NCBI RefSeq assembly: GCF_000765695.2
Contig: NZ_JRPB02000008.1
Span: 20,872 to 84,871, forward strand
Length of the DNA stretch: 64,000 bases
Reading direction: 5' to 3'
Source: Helicobacter sp. MIT 11-5569
Lineage (GTDB): Bacteria > Campylobacterota > Campylobacteria > Campylobacterales > Helicobacteraceae
In this document: positions 24,553-34,550 of the stretch, in pieces
Position numbering within the stretch: the first letter of the stretch is position 1
How the letters are laid out: each line of letters begins with the position of its first letter
The notes under the pieces: generated by a model
Told to the model about the DNA's origin: nothing
What the model saw: the letters and a program-made list of their open reading frames with translations, nothing else
Database searches by the model: none
Program-made: the position numbers and the translations under genes

Positions 24553-25589
24553 ACTTGCCCCTTTGCTTTAAAAGACTGATAAGAATCATAACCTAAATTA
24601 GCTAATTCTTTTGCAATATCGCAACTAAAAATATTGACTTCAAGCATTGTAATTTGTTGGATTTGTTGTAGTGTTTCTTGTTTAATATCGTGGGGGTTAA
24701 AAATAACGATTTCACTAACAAACTCACTATCATAAAGTGCGTTGCTATAAAATTCATTAAGTGCTGATTGTATAAATTTTGCAGCAGTATTGACACGCGA
24801 AAAATCGTTCAAATCTTCACGATTTTCTTGATCTTCGTCTGATTTTGGAGCATCTGTATCATTACCCTTTAAGACTTCTATGAGTTCATCATCATTTGCA
24901 TCATTGCTTAAATCAACTTCTTCAATGCCGCTTAGCTCATCTTGTAAGTCTTTTTCAATATCTGTTTGTTGAATATCATCTTCATCTTCGCTTAAAGAAT
25001 TTCTAACCACGGTCAATTCTGCGTCAATTTCGCTTTCAAGGATGTAATACCCACCAAAAAGTGCGCCACAATTTTTCTTTGTTACAAGCATTGTGATGTT
25101 AGAGCGTTGGAAAAGCACATAAAGCTTACAAGTGTCTTGAAAAGTATCTTTAGCAAGATGATAAAGCACTAAAAAAGGAGAAATTACAAAATCCGCTCCT
25201 AATCTTAAAAAGCGTTTTTTGGTTTCCGCGATTCCTTCATTAGAGACAAAAACAGACCAATTATTATCAAATCGTTTATAAGCAACTTCTGCACAATTTA
25301 CACCGAAGTTTTTAAACTCTTCCTCTTTGTCTGTGTTTAAGACTCCTTGAATAATAGAGTAAGAAAGCACAGAAGTATAAGTAAAGGGATTTTTGGCATG
25401 AATTTTTTGGATATAGCGCACAGCTTGAATTGGTAATTCACCCGGATTTGTGCGGAATTCTTTGTTTTGGCTAGAGATGAGTTTGCCTCCTTTATAGAAA
25501 TGCGCCACAACATTACAAGTTTTATTATCAATTTCAATACCAACAATAATGGTCGGAAAAAGTGGGCGGATGAGCCTAAAAAGATTCAT
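24549..25589 (-). CDS. PilM-like actin-fold protein, acidic insert
   Basis: 346 residues. The N terminus IIVGIEIDNKTCNVV (about 14-28) resembles the phosphate-1 strand of the PilM/FtsA actin-like ATPase group, but the glycine-rich loop is degenerate. Residues about 200-265 form a strongly acidic, low-complexity insert (many Asp/Glu and Ser). The C-terminal part again has alternating strands and helices. There is no membrane segment, so it would be a cytoplasmic partner for the PilN-like gene that follows. The PilM assignment is tentative; H. pylori has a comparable trio of hypothetical genes near miaB, as I recall. Confidence 0.45.
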   Translation of the reverse strand: MNLFRLIRPLFPTIIVGIEIDNKTCNVVAHFYKGGKLISSQNKEFRTNPGELPIQAVRYIQKIHAKNPFTYTSVLSYSIIQGVLNTDKEEEFKNFGVNCAEVAYKRFDNNWSVFVSNEGIAETKKRFLRLGADFVISPFLVLYHLAKDTFQDTCKLYVLFQRSNITMLVTKKNCGALFGGYYILESEIDAELTVVRNSLSEDEDDIQQTDIEKDLQDELSGIEEVDLSNDANDDELIEVLKGNDTDAPKSDEDQENREDLNDFSRVNTAAKFIQSALNEFYSNALYDSEFVSEIVIFNPHDIKQETLQQIQQITMLEVNIFSCDIAKELANLGYDSYQSFKAKGQV

Positions 25590-25622
25590 AACAACTCCAA
25601 AACTAAACTTGCATAAAGCGTA

Positions 25623-25628
25623 ATAATA
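25623..25628 (-). promoter_or_regulatory. Possible -10 element of the PilM/N/O-like operon
   Basis: TATTAT on the minus strand, 34 bases upstream of the PilM-like ATG, in a 119-base gap. No hairpin is visible after the SafE-like gene in this gap. Confidence 0.25.
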
Positions 25629-25708
25629 AGTAATTTTGGCTTAAATAATAGACTTTTTATTTATAAATTTAAAAAAACTATCCTAAAAGCATAAAACATA
25701 ATAAAAAA

Positions 25709-26533
25709 TTAATGGGATTCTTCTTTAGTGTCCATTTGCGATTCCTTATTGCTTTGCGCTGTTTCGTGGTTTTTCATGTGTTGATTGTTACCATTTGCAT
25801 TAGTTGCATCAATTTTCATATGTATTTTATTACCCATTTGTGGATTTTGTAGAAATTTAATCCCTTTTTGCACCATTAGTCCTCCAAATATCATAATAGC
25901 AATAGCAGAGAGATTCATTAGAATTTTTCTAAAACTCGGCTTGCTAAACATTGTATTTGTCAGCAATCCAAGCAAAAAAAGTGATGGTAAAGTTCCGATT
26001 CCAAAAACTAGCATAATAAGCATTGCTGTTAGGATATTAGCAAACCCAGCTGCGCTAAAAAGAAAAGCATACACAAATCCGCAGGGTAACAAACCATTTA
26101 AAAGCCCTAATAAATAAAGGCTAAAAGGAGTTTTTAAGCTAAGAGTATTTTGGAATTTTGTTTGATACCATTTAGAGGCTTGCATAGAGTGTTCTAGTTT
26201 TGTTAGAAAGGTGATTTTGCCAAGCAAGGAAAGTCCTGCTAAAATCATAGCGATTCCTGCAAAGACAAAGAGAGAGCCACGCAGTGTTGCATTAATACTA
26301 AACATGCTTCCAAGTGCGCCAACAATCGCCCCTAAAATAACATAAGTTGTTATGCGTCCAAGATTATATAATGTGTGATAAGCAATAAGTTTTTCTCTGC
26401 TTGTGATTGTATTATTTGTTAGCTTTCCGCTATAAGCTAAAACAATTCCTCCGCACATTCCAATACAATGTCCAAACCCTCCCAAAAAGGCAATTACAAA
26501 TAGTCCAATTAAATCAAGATGTTCTAAAGCCAC
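25709..26533 (-). CDS. SafE/TauE-family membrane protein (COG2836 type), His/Met-rich tail
   Basis: 274 residues, six predicted membrane segments within residues 8-225. The N-terminal segment FLGGFGHCIGMCGGIV, with its paired Cys, and NGLLPCGFVY are the signature of the UreH/SafE (COG2836) branch. Members near cbb3 oxidase genes are linked to copper supply, whereas other TauE relatives export sulphite. The last 45 residues are hydrophilic and hold several His and Met residues, which would suit metal binding. The start is GTG at 26533 with AAGGAAAAA upstream. It follows cysS after nine bases. Confidence 0.75.
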   Translation of the reverse strand: MALEHLDLIGLFVIAFLGGFGHCIGMCGGIVLAYSGKLTNNTITSREKLIAYHTLYNLGRITTYVILGAIVGALGSMFSINATLRGSLFVFAGIAMILAGLSLLGKITFLTKLEHSMQASKWYQTKFQNTLSLKTPFSLYLLGLLNGLLPCGFVYAFLFSAAGFANILTAMLIMLVFGIGTLPSLFLLGLLTNTMFSKPSFRKILMNLSAIAIMIFGGLMVQKGIKFLQNPQMGNKIHMKIDATNANGNNQHMKNHETAQSNKESQMDTKEESH

Positions 26534-26542
26534 TTTTTTTCC

Positions 26543-27943
26543 TTAAATTTTCTCCCAAATACAACCTTCAGGTGTATCCATTATTTCAATACCTTTTTGG
26601 CGCAATTCTTCGCGGATTTTATCGGCATTTTGGAAGTCTTTTGCTTTTTTAAATTCTGCACGCTTGTTTATTAAATCTTCAATCTCAGCTTTAAATGCTT
26701 CACTAATGCCAAGCTGAAAATATTTAAAACAATCTTTTGCTCCTATGCCTAAAATTTTAGAGACAAAATTAAGATTTTCTTTCATTAATGAAATCTTGTC
26801 ATTTTGTTTGGAATCTAATTGTTCGTTTGCTGTTGTAATAAAGTCATCTAACACACTTAGAGCTTTTGAAATGTTTAAATCATCACTCAAAGCTTCTAAA
26901 AATTCTTTTTGAAATGTATCTTGCGCATTTGTGGAATCTTTACTTTTGAGAGATACAAGGCGTTTTTTTAAGCGATAAAGGCGGTCTAACCTTTTTTTAG
27001 ACGCAAGCAAATCTTCTTCTGCAAAGTTTAATCCAGCTCGATAATGTGTGCTTAAAAGATAGAATCGCAAAATTTCTCCATCATAATTTAAAAGAGCATC
27101 TTTGATAAAAAAGCTATTGCCTAGCGATTTTGCCATTTTTTCTCCATTAATGGTTACAAAGCCATTGTGCATCCAATATTTTGCAAGATGTTGTCCATCG
27201 GCACAACGTGTTTGTGAGGCTTCATTTTCATGGTGGGGAAAGAGTAAATCCGCTCCACCTCCGTGAATATCAATCGCATATTCTCCTTGCAAGGCTAAAT
27301 GTGCCTTTATCATCGCACTACACTCAATATGCCAACCCGGACGCCCTTTACCAAAGGGAGAATCATAGCCAATATCACCGATTCCTTTATAGCTTTTCCA
27401 TAGAGCAAAATCCTTGTTATCGTGCTTTTGTTCGCTATTTTGCACACGACTTTGGGATTCTAACTCCGCAATTCTGCCACTTAGACTTCCGTATTCTTTG
27501 TCTTTATTCACAGATAAATAAATATCGCCATTAGGTGTTTGATATGCAATTCCTTTATCAAGAAGAATTTGAATCATTGCACACATGCTTTCTAAATTTT
27601 CTGTTGCTTTTGGCTCAATATCTGCGCGTAATACGCCTAAAGCTTCCATTTCATTTAAATATCTTTGGGTGTAAGTTTGTGTAATTTCTTCAATAGAGCA
27701 GTTATTTTGCATTGCTTTGTTAATAATTTTATCATCAATATCTGTAAAGTTTTTGACAAAAGTAACTTTATAGCCATTCTCACGCAATACCCTGCGTAAT
27801 AAATCAAATACAATTGCACTTCTTGCGTGTCCTAAGTGAGAATCATCATACACAGTTGGTCCGCATACATAAATACGCGCTTCATTAGGGATTATGGACT
27901 CAAATTGCACTTTTTCTTTTTTGTGGCTATCATAGATTTTCAT
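26543..27943 (-). CDS. cysS: Cysteinyl-tRNA synthetase
   Basis: 466 residues. It charges tRNA-Cys. The class I motifs are HLGHA (about 33-37) and KMAKS (in KMAKSLGNSF). The zinc ligands include the Cys of VCGPTVYDD, WHIECSAM and the HHENE segment. A longer frame to 27997 would add 18 residues but runs across the promoter, so the ATG at 27943 was chosen. It is divergent from hisD. Confidence 0.96.
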   Translation of the reverse strand: MKIYDSHKKEKVQFESIIPNEARIYVCGPTVYDDSHLGHARSAIVFDLLRRVLRENGYKVTFVKNFTDIDDKIINKAMQNNCSIEEITQTYTQRYLNEMEALGVLRADIEPKATENLESMCAMIQILLDKGIAYQTPNGDIYLSVNKDKEYGSLSGRIAELESQSRVQNSEQKHDNKDFALWKSYKGIGDIGYDSPFGKGRPGWHIECSAMIKAHLALQGEYAIDIHGGGADLLFPHHENEASQTRCADGQHLAKYWMHNGFVTINGEKMAKSLGNSFFIKDALLNYDGEILRFYLLSTHYRAGLNFAEEDLLASKKRLDRLYRLKKRLVSLKSKDSTNAQDTFQKEFLEALSDDLNISKALSVLDDFITTANEQLDSKQNDKISLMKENLNFVSKILGIGAKDCFKYFQLGISEAFKAEIEDLINKRAEFKKAKDFQNADKIREELRQKGIEIMDTPEGCIWEKI

Positions 27944-27976
27944 TATTTCTCTTTTATTTACAAAACTAAAGCAAAA

Positions 27977-27985
27977 AGTATAGCA
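27977..27985 (-). promoter_or_regulatory. Extended -10 promoter of cysS
   Basis: On the minus strand TGCTATACT is an extended -10 element (hexamer at 27977-27982), 33 bases upstream of the cysS ATG. Confidence 0.5.
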
Positions 27986-28049
27986 GAATTTCATCAATTC
28001 GATAAATCATAAAGTAGTGTTTATAAAATTAAATTAAACATTAAATCGC

Positions 28050-28055
28050 TAAAAT
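28050..28055 (+). promoter_or_regulatory. Putative -10 element of hisD
   Basis: CGC-TAAAAT lies 26 bases upstream of the hisD ATG, followed by an AAAAGGATAG ribosome-binding site. It is in the divergent gap with cysS. Confidence 0.5.
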
Positions 28056-28081
28056 ACAAGCCCTATTGAAAAGGATAGAAA

Positions 28082-29389
28082 ATGATTTCCATATTAAAAA
28101 GTAGCGAGAGTGATTTTGTAGAAAAATTTAATACACTTTTAATACGTGGCGCAATGGATATTTCTAATGTAGAAGGACGCGTTAAAGAATTATTAAATGC
28201 AATTAAGACGCAAGGAGAAGAAGCAATAATTTCTCAAGTTGCGCAGTTTGATTGTTGGAATCCCAAAAGTTTTTCAGATTTGAAAATCATGCAAAATCAA
28301 ATGGAGCATGCATACAAAGATTTAGATTCCACTTTAAAAGAATCCTTACAGCTTGCTTATGAGCGTATTTATGCGTTCCATGCTAAACAAAAACCAAAAA
28401 CTTGGCTAGATTTTGAAGAAAATGGCAATATCTTAGGACAAAAAGTAACACCTGTGGATAGAGCAGGATTGTATATTCCCGGTGGCAAAGCTGCTTATCC
28501 TAGCTCGCTTTTGATGAATACGATTCCAGCACTTGTTGCAGGTGTTAAAGAGATTGTAGTTTGCACGCCAACCCCAGAAAATAAACCTAATGCGTTGTTG
28601 CTTGCTGCAATGTATCTTTGTGGAATCAAAGAAGCATATAAGATTGGTGGCGCAAGCGCAATTGGAGCACTTGCGTATGGAGTTAGCGGAAAAAATAAAA
28701 TCGCAAAAGTAGATGTGATTACAGGACCGGGAAATATTTATGTCGCAACAGCTAAAAAACTTGTTTTTGGCGAAGTTAATATTGATATGATTGCAGGACC
28801 TAGCGAGATTGGAATCTTACATGAAGGGGCAGGTAATATAGATTTTGTTGCATGGGATTTACTCTCACAAGCAGAACATGATGAGATGGCAAGTGCGATT
28901 TTAATAACCACAAATGCAGAATTTGCAACAGCAGTTGCAAAACGCATTGATGAGCTTTTAGAAACATTGCCGCGTAAAGACATTGCTTCAAAATCTATCA
29001 ATGAGCGTGGCGCAATTATTGTTGCAAGAGATTTAGAACAAGCTTTGGAATTAATGAACCAAATTGCTCCAGAACATTTGGAAGTCTTAGTGAAGAATCC
29101 TTTGGAGATTTTGCCAAAAATCAAACACGCAGGAGCAATTTTTATTGGAGAAAATACACCTGAACCTATTGGAGATTATATTGCAGGACCAAATCATACT
29201 TTGCCAACAGGTGGAAGTGCGAAGTTTTTCTCTCCCTTATCAACAGAGCATTTTATGAAAAAGAGTTCTATTATTTCTTTTTCAAAACAAGGAATTACGC
29301 AAATTGGTAAAGAATGTGGAATCTTAGCGCATACAGAAGGGCTTGATGCGCACCAAAATGCAGTATTAACACGGTTAAAATCACTTTAA
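28082..29389 (+). CDS. hisD: Histidinol dehydrogenase
   Basis: 435 residues, the usual length. It catalyses the last two steps of histidine synthesis, histidinol to histidine, with NAD. Clear signatures: PGGKAAYPSS, the NAD-binding GPGNIYVATAKK, the zinc/catalytic segment DLLSQAEHDEMA and IAPEHLE with its catalytic Glu-His pair. Other his genes are not adjacent; hisIE lies 8 kb away. The pathway is therefore dispersed. H. pylori lacks hisD, so this gene separates the organism from the gastric type. Confidence 0.97.
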   Translation: MISILKSSESDFVEKFNTLLIRGAMDISNVEGRVKELLNAIKTQGEEAIISQVAQFDCWNPKSFSDLKIMQNQMEHAYKDLDSTLKESLQLAYERIYAFHAKQKPKTWLDFEENGNILGQKVTPVDRAGLYIPGGKAAYPSSLLMNTIPALVAGVKEIVVCTPTPENKPNALLLAAMYLCGIKEAYKIGGASAIGALAYGVSGKNKIAKVDVITGPGNIYVATAKKLVFGEVNIDMIAGPSEIGILHEGAGNIDFVAWDLLSQAEHDEMASAILITTNAEFATAVAKRIDELLETLPRKDIASKSINERGAIIVARDLEQALELMNQIAPEHLEVLVKNPLEILPKIKHAGAIFIGENTPEPIGDYIAGPNHTLPTGGSAKFFSPLSTEHFMKKSSIISFSKQGITQIGKECGILAHTEGLDAHQNAVLTRLKSL

Positions 29390-29399
29390 AGGAATAACA

Positions 29400-29666
29400 A
29401 TGGACCATATTTTAGAAGGTTTGCCACAAGATAAGTGGATAGATATTATTTTTCATGCTTCACGTGGGCTTGCGACAAAAGAGCTAACACGTATGTTAGA
29501 AAGACAAGCGGCAATGGAAGTTTTGCTAGAGAAACGCTTAGGAGAAATGTGGGAAGAAGAATTAACATATTTGCAAAATAGCGAGGAGAGTTCGGAGGAG
29601 ATTCATCATAAAACACAGGATTTAGCGATTCTTTCTATGCAAGATATTTTGACGCAAAACGAATAG
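29400..29666 (+). CDS. DUF2018 (HP0242-like) small protein
   Basis: 88 residues. The N terminus LPQDKWIDIIFHASRGL with KELTRMLERQAAMEVLLEK matches H. pylori HP0242 as I remember it, a small all-helical protein known for its knotted dimer. Three to four helices are predicted. No function is known. It is followed after one base by the HP0241-like gene and then ispB and hemA, the same order as in H. pylori. AAAGGAATAAC precedes the ATG. Confidence 0.85.
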   Translation: MDHILEGLPQDKWIDIIFHASRGLATKELTRMLERQAAMEVLLEKRLGEMWEEELTYLQNSEESSEEIHHKTQDLAILSMQDILTQNE

Positions 29667-29667
29667 T

Positions 29668-30123
29668 ATGTATTTTTTTAGATTGTTTTTGGGTATTTTT
29701 GTTGGTTTAATTCTTGGAGTTTCACCACTTTTTGCCCCTCCAGAATGGAAAGCAGAACGTTTTGTAGAGCTTGAAAAAGATGAATTTTATGTTTTGACTT
29801 TGCAAGCAAATGATGCACAAAAGACACTATTTTTTCGTTGGACATTGTTAAAAAATGAAGGTTTGGTTGTGCATTTAAACTACGATTCTTTTCCGCACCA
29901 ATTCATTCTTTATCAAGATTATCAACGCACTTGTTATGAGATTCCGCTGCTTAAAGCAGACCAACGTTATTATACAAGAGAGCCATTTTTTATGCTGTGT
30001 TTTAAAGATTATCACCGCACAAAAAAGATTGCAACATTAAAATTTTATATTTATGAAGGCAGTCGAGATTTTAATATTATTGATGAAAGGAAAGTTCCAA
30101 ATGGTGGCTTTAACGCGTATTGA
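29668..30123 (+). CDS. Secreted protein of unknown function (HP0241-like position)
   Basis: 151 residues with a signal peptide (about 1-23, ending SPLFA). The mature part is strand-rich, with many aromatic residues and two Cys (around residues 91 and 111) that could form a disulphide. It is likely periplasmic or outer-membrane associated. By position it corresponds to HP0241 in H. pylori. It overlaps the following ispB start by 23 bases. Function unknown. Confidence 0.75.
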   Translation: MYFFRLFLGIFVGLILGVSPLFAPPEWKAERFVELEKDEFYVLTLQANDAQKTLFFRWTLLKNEGLVVHLNYDSFPHQFILYQDYQRTCYEIPLLKADQRYYTREPFFMLCFKDYHRTKKIATLKFYIYEGSRDFNIIDERKVPNGGFNAY

Positions 30124-31021
30124 AGCAAAGGTGCAGGAATTTTTAGAAGAGCTACAATCACCTTTGGTTTTAGAGCTTAGCGCAAATCTCCAAAGTGGCA
30201 AAATGCTGCGTTCTAAACTTGCCTTAAACATTGCAGCAGAAAGTGAAGAGTCTGTGTGTTTGTGTGCGATTGTGGAGATGATACAAAGTGCGAGTTTATT
30301 GCACGATGATGTGATTGATAATGCAACAACAAGGCGTAATAAACCATCAATTAACGCATTATTTGGTGATAAAAATGCAATTATGCTAGGCGATGTGTTG
30401 TATTCTAAAGCATTTGGGGAGCTTACGACTTTTCAAAAGACTTATCCATTGATTCCGCGTATTATTGCAAATGCTGTTACTACTCTTGCGATTGGAGAAA
30501 TGGAAGATGTTGAGCTTTCAAAAGAATTTAATGATGATGAGGCAAAATATCTAACAATGATAGAACACAAAACTGCAGCTTTGATAGAAGCAACTGCCTA
30601 TGCAGCAGCATTTTTGGCAGGAAAAAATGAAAAAGATGCAGAGCGATTCCAAATTTATGGACGTAGTCTTGGTGTGGCATTTCAAATTATTGATGACGTC
30701 TTAGATATTGTTGCAGATTCTAAAGATTTAGGAAAACCTGCTTTAAGCGATTTTAAAGAAGGCAAAACAACGCTGCCGTATTTGTATTTGTATCATCTCT
30801 TAGATGATGCAGGAAAAATACGTTTGCGCAAGGCTTTTAAAAGAGATTTGGAAGCAAAGGAGCAAGAATGGGTTTTAGAGCAATTACATACAAGTGGTGC
30901 GATTACAAAGAGTATAGGGCTTGCGCGACATTTTGGAAAAGTTGGTGTTGAAGCAATTGCTAATCAATCTTGTGATAAACTCATTGAAATTATGCACGCG
31001 ATGATAGATCGTGATTTTTAG
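30101..31021 (+). CDS. ispB: Long-chain polyprenyl (octaprenyl) diphosphate synthase
   Basis: 306 residues from ATG 30101, which has GAAAGGAAA upstream; a longer frame to 30053 lies inside the previous gene. The first aspartate-rich motif is LLHDDVIDNATTRR and the second is FQIIDDVLDIV. The enzyme condenses IPP onto allylic diphosphates to make the quinone side chain (menaquinone in this group). Chain length cannot be fixed from sequence alone. It leads into hemA after 12 bases. Confidence 0.9.
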   Translation: MVALTRIEAKVQEFLEELQSPLVLELSANLQSGKMLRSKLALNIAAESEESVCLCAIVEMIQSASLLHDDVIDNATTRRNKPSINALFGDKNAIMLGDVLYSKAFGELTTFQKTYPLIPRIIANAVTTLAIGEMEDVELSKEFNDDEAKYLTMIEHKTAALIEATAYAAAFLAGKNEKDAERFQIYGRSLGVAFQIIDDVLDIVADSKDLGKPALSDFKEGKTTLPYLYLYHLLDDAGKIRLRKAFKRDLEAKEQEWVLEQLHTSGAITKSIGLARHFGKVGVEAIANQSCDKLIEIMHAMIDRDF

Positions 31022-31033
31022 GCGGAAGGAAGT

Positions 31034-32371
31034 ATGGATTATTATATTTTAAGTTATTCTCACAAAAACACTAATATTTCTACACGTGAAAAGCTAAGTT
31101 TGGACATAAAAGACCCTAAAACAAAGGAATTTTTAAAGGATTTAGTCGATAATAAATTTATTGCAGAAGCGGTAATTTTATCTACTTGTAACCGCATAGA
31201 ATTTATTTTAAATGTGCAAAATATTCAAAAAGCTGAAGAGTTTTTATTGGATAAATTGAGTAATTTTTCAAAAATAACTTTAGAAGACTTAAAAGAGCGT
31301 GCCGATAGCTATGAAAATGTCAGTGCGATTCACCATTTATTTAGTGTTGCAAGTTCATTAGATAGTTTGGTTGTAGGAGAAACGCAAATTGCTGGACAGC
31401 TTAAAAATGCGTTTAAATTTTCTTATGAGCTTGGTTGTTGTGGGTTGTATTTATCGCGCGCAATCCATTTTGCATTTCGCTGTGCGGCAAGCGTTAGAAA
31501 CTCGACAAGCATTTCTCAAAATTCCGTTTCTGTGGCAAGCACAGCTGTTGCAAAAGCAAAGGAAGTTTTAGGAAGTTTATCAGGAAAAGAGGCTTTGGTG
31601 ATTGGTGCTGGAGAGATGAGTGCGATTTGTGCGAAGCATTTAGTTAATGCAAATTGTGCAGTAATTTTGATGAATCGTGATTTTCAAAATGCAGAAAATG
31701 TTTGCAAAAGTGTGCTGGAAGGAAATCCTGATGCGAAAATTAGAGTAGAAAGCTTCAAAGATATGGGAGAATATATTAATGCGATTCCACTTCTCTTTAG
31801 TGCTACAGGTGCCCCGCATACAATTATTACAGCGGATATGGTAGTGGAAAGAGAATGGAAGCGTTTTTGGTTTGATTTGGCAATGCCGCGCGATATTGCG
31901 CATGATATTACAAACACACAACCTAATGTGCAAATTTTTGCAGTAGATGATTTGGAAGATATTGTGCGCAAAAACTTAGCATTAAGAGAGGAGCAGGCTA
32001 AAATTGCTTATGGAATTGTAGGGCGTTCTACGCAAGAATTTTTTAATTGGCTACAAACATTAAATGTTGAGCCATTAATCAAAACAATCCGCGCTTTAGC
32101 TAAAGATTCCGCATTAAAAGAGCTACAAAAAGGAATCGCAAAAGGTTATTTGCCAAAAGATTATGAAAAGAATATCGAAAAAACTTTGCACAATGCCTTT
32201 AACACATTTTTGCACCATTTAACGGTTAATCTAAGGTCTGTTTCTAATACGCCAAAAGGTGATAGCGTAGTAGAAAGTCTGCGTTTTTTGTTTGGTGAAG
32301 AGTTTGAAGATAAGATGTTAGAATCTTACAAATGTGAATATGCGCAAGATAAAGCCATACCCCAATCTTAA
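31034..32371 (+). CDS. hemA: Glutamyl-tRNA reductase
   Basis: 445 residues. It reduces glutamyl-tRNA to glutamate-1-semialdehyde, the first step of C5-pathway haem synthesis. The catalytic Cys lies in STCNRIEF (about 52-59). [10 protein letters not shown] follows, then the NADPH domain VIGAGEMS (about 191-198) and the C-terminal dimerisation helices. GGAAGGA precedes the ATG. It is in one operon with ispB, proS, fxsA-like and hemC, so two haem genes are joined to a tRNA synthetase. Confidence 0.96.
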   Translation: MDYYILSYSHKNTNISTREKLSLDIKDPKTKEFLKDLVDNKFIAEAVILSTCNRIEFILNVQNIQKAEEFLLDKLSNFSKITLEDLKERADSYENVSAIHHLFSVASSLDSLVVGETQIAGQLKNAFKFSYELGCCGLYLSRAIHFAFRCAASVRNSTSISQNSVSVASTAVAKAKEVLGSLSGKEALVIGAGEMSAICAKHLVNANCAVILMNRDFQNAENVCKSVLEGNPDAKIRVESFKDMGEYINAIPLLFSATGAPHTIITADMVVEREWKRFWFDLAMPRDIAHDITNTQPNVQIFAVDDLEDIVRKNLALREEQAKIAYGIVGRSTQEFFNWLQTLNVEPLIKTIRALAKDSALKELQKGIAKGYLPKDYEKNIEKTLHNAFNTFLHHLTVNLRSVSNTPKGDSVVESLRFLFGEEFEDKMLESYKCEYAQDKAIPQS

Positions 32372-32379
32372 GGAAAACT

Positions 32380-34131
32380 ATGCGATTTTCAAAGTTATTT
32401 ATCCCAACATTTAAAGAAGCTCCAAAAGATGTTGTCTTAAAAAGTCATGAATATTTAATACGCGGTGGATTTATTCAGCAAATTGGAAGTGGAATCTATA
32501 ACTTTTTACCACTTGGAAAACGTGTTCTTGATAAAATTAAAAATATTGTTAAAGAAGAAATGGATAATGCTGGGGCAAATGAGGTTGCGCTTGGTTTTGT
32601 AACTCCTGCTTCACTTTGGCAAAAAAGCGGACGTTTTGAACGCTATGGTAAAGAATTATTGCGTTTTAATGATAGAAAAGATAATGCCTTTGTGCTAGGA
32701 CCAACGCATGAAGAAGTTATTACAGAGCTTGTTAAAGCAAATGTAAAAAGCTATAAACAACTTCCTTTGCATCTTTATCAAATCAATCTTAAATTCCGCG
32801 ATGAAATACGCCCGCGTTTTGGGCTTATGCGTGCGCGTGAATTTATTATGAAAGATGGATATAGTTTTCATGCGAGCTTTGAAGATTTAAAGCGTGAATT
32901 TGATGTGATGGAGCAAACTTATAGTAGAATCTTTACACGATTAGGACTTGATTTTCGTGCTGTTTTTGCTGATAGTGGGGCAATTGGTGGGAGTGGAAGT
33001 AAAGAATTTATGGTGTTAGCGAATAGTGGGGAAGATACACTTTGCGTGTGTGATTCTTGCAGTTATGGAGCAAATTTGGAGGCAGCAACGCGTGTTAAGA
33101 TTATCTCTCAAACTGAAGCTCCGCAAGCAGAATTCGCGAAGTTTCACACACCAAATATTAAAAGCATAGAAGCTTTAGCGGAGTTTTTTAAGATTACTCC
33201 ATTTTGGACGCTAAAGGCAGTGGTAAAAAAAGCACTTTTTGATGAGGGGAAGAGCGCGCTTGTGTATTTTTTCTTGCGCGGGAGTGATAATCTTAACGAA
33301 ACAAAAGCACTTAATGTGGTCTTGGGGGCGAATGAACTTGTTGATGCTAGTGAAGACGAGATTAAAGAGGCAGGTTTGATTCCCGGTTTTATTGGTCCTT
33401 TTGCATTGCGCAATCTTACAAATAGCCCTTATATTTATTTTGATTCTGAATTAAAAGATGAAAAAAATTTAATTTGTGGAGCAAATGAGCTAGATTATCA
33501 TTTTGTCGGGGTGGATTTAGGCGCGTTTGAGGGGTTAGAATACAAAGATTTAGTAGAAGTGCAAGCAGGGGATTTGTGTCCTGTATGTGGAGAAAGTAAA
33601 GGTGGAAAATTATATTTTACCAAAGGGATTGAAGCGGGGCATATTTTTCAATTAGGGACAAAATATTCTAGCGCAATGGAAGCAACATTTTTAGATGAGA
33701 ATGGAAAAGCGCAACCTTTTATTATGGGCTGTTATGGAATTGGAATCTCAAGATTGCTTTCTGCAATTATTGAACAACACCATGATGAAAAAGGAATGAT
33801 TTGGACGCAAGCAACAACGCCATTTTGTGTAGATATTATGGTATCAAATATTAAAGATTCTGCGCAATTAGAGATGGGAGAGAAGATTTACGCAGCATTA
33901 AATGCAAAAGGGATTGAATGCTTACTTGATGATAGAATAGAACGTTATGGAGTAAAGATTGCTGATTTTGAGCTTATTGGATTCCCTTTTGGAATCGTTG
34001 TTGGAAAAGGGCTTGAAAATGGAGAAATTGAGCTTGTGTATCGCAAGGATTTAAAAAAGGAATCTTTGAAAGTTGCAGATTTTACACAGCTTATTATGCA
34101 GCTTAAGGAGATAGTTAGCACATGCCATTAA
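32380..34131 (+). CDS. proS: Prolyl-tRNA synthetase, bacterial type with editing domain
   Basis: 583 residues. It charges tRNA-Pro. Class II motif 2 lies in [17 protein letters not shown], and the C-terminal anticodon-binding domain ends the protein. The insertion (about 225-390) is the INS editing domain that clears Ala-tRNA-Pro, and it contains Gly- and Asn-rich conserved strands. Motif 3 is [23 protein letters not shown] precedes the ATG. The 3' end overlaps the FxsA-like gene by 10 bases. Confidence 0.96.
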   Translation: MRFSKLFIPTFKEAPKDVVLKSHEYLIRGGFIQQIGSGIYNFLPLGKRVLDKIKNIVKEEMDNAGANEVALGFVTPASLWQKSGRFERYGKELLRFNDRKDNAFVLGPTHEEVITELVKANVKSYKQLPLHLYQINLKFRDEIRPRFGLMRAREFIMKDGYSFHASFEDLKREFDVMEQTYSRIFTRLGLDFRAVFADSGAIGGSGSKEFMVLANSGEDTLCVCDSCSYGANLEAATRVKIISQTEAPQAEFAKFHTPNIKSIEALAEFFKITPFWTLKAVVKKALFDEGKSALVYFFLRGSDNLNETKALNVVLGANELVDASEDEIKEAGLIPGFIGPFALRNLTNSPYIYFDSELKDEKNLICGANELDYHFVGVDLGAFEGLEYKDLVEVQAGDLCPVCGESKGGKLYFTKGIEAGHIFQLGTKYSSAMEATFLDENGKAQPFIMGCYGIGISRLLSAIIEQHHDEKGMIWTQATTPFCVDIMVSNIKDSAQLEMGEKIYAALNAKGIECLLDDRIERYGVKIADFELIGFPFGIVVGKGLENGEIELVYRKDLKKESLKVADFTQLIMQLKEIVSTCH

Positions 34132-34550
34132 TTTTAGGTTTTTTATATCTTTTTTTAGAAGTGCTTGTAAGCTATGAAGTCATTGATTTTATAGGTGTTT
34201 TGGGCTTTGTGCTAGAGATTATTATCACAGCACTTTTGGGATTCTTTATTTTGGTAAATTTTCGTTTGTTTGTAAATGACGCTTTAATACGCCTTAGAGA
34301 TAGGCAGTTAAGCTATGAGGCTTTTGTTGGGTCAAATATTTTTAGAATTCTAGGAGCAATTTTGTTGATTTTGCCCGGCGCACTCACAGATATTATTGGA
34401 ATCTTAATGCAATTTAGCGCAGTGGGCTTTATGTTTGTAAAACCTTTTGTGCAATCTAACTCTACACAAAATCCTAAAAATACGCAGGATTCAACAGATA
34501 TTATTGATGTAGAAATCATAGAAAAGGATGAAAAATCATGCAAAAGCTAA
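34122..34550 (+). CDS. fxsA: FxsA-family membrane protein
   Basis: 142 residues. Three or four hydrophobic segments (about 1-20, 22-45, 77-105) and the fold pattern [15 protein letters not shown]...ALLGFFI match the FxsA family. In E. coli FxsA is an inner-membrane protein that blocks exclusion of phage T7 by the F plasmid; its normal cell role is not known. The C-terminal 30 residues are hydrophilic and Thr/Asp-rich. It overlaps proS by 10 bases and hemC by 13. Confidence 0.85.
   Translation: MPLILGFLYLFLEVLVSYEVIDFIGVLGFVLEIIITALLGFFILVNFRLFVNDALIRLRDRQLSYEAFVGSNIFRILGAILLILPGALTDIIGILMQFSAVGFMFVKPFVQSNSTQNPKNTQDSTDIIDVEIIEKDEKSCKS

Noticed and set aside
26407..26652. 81-codon + strand frame across the SafE-like and cysS ends
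   Set aside because: It covers two minus-strand genes with good motifs and has no upstream ribosome-binding site.
34122..34550. FxsA as an anti-phage system
   Set aside because: The T7-exclusion effect of E. coli FxsA depends on the F plasmid PifA; the gene here lies in a conserved haem/tRNA operon and looks like a housekeeping membrane protein.
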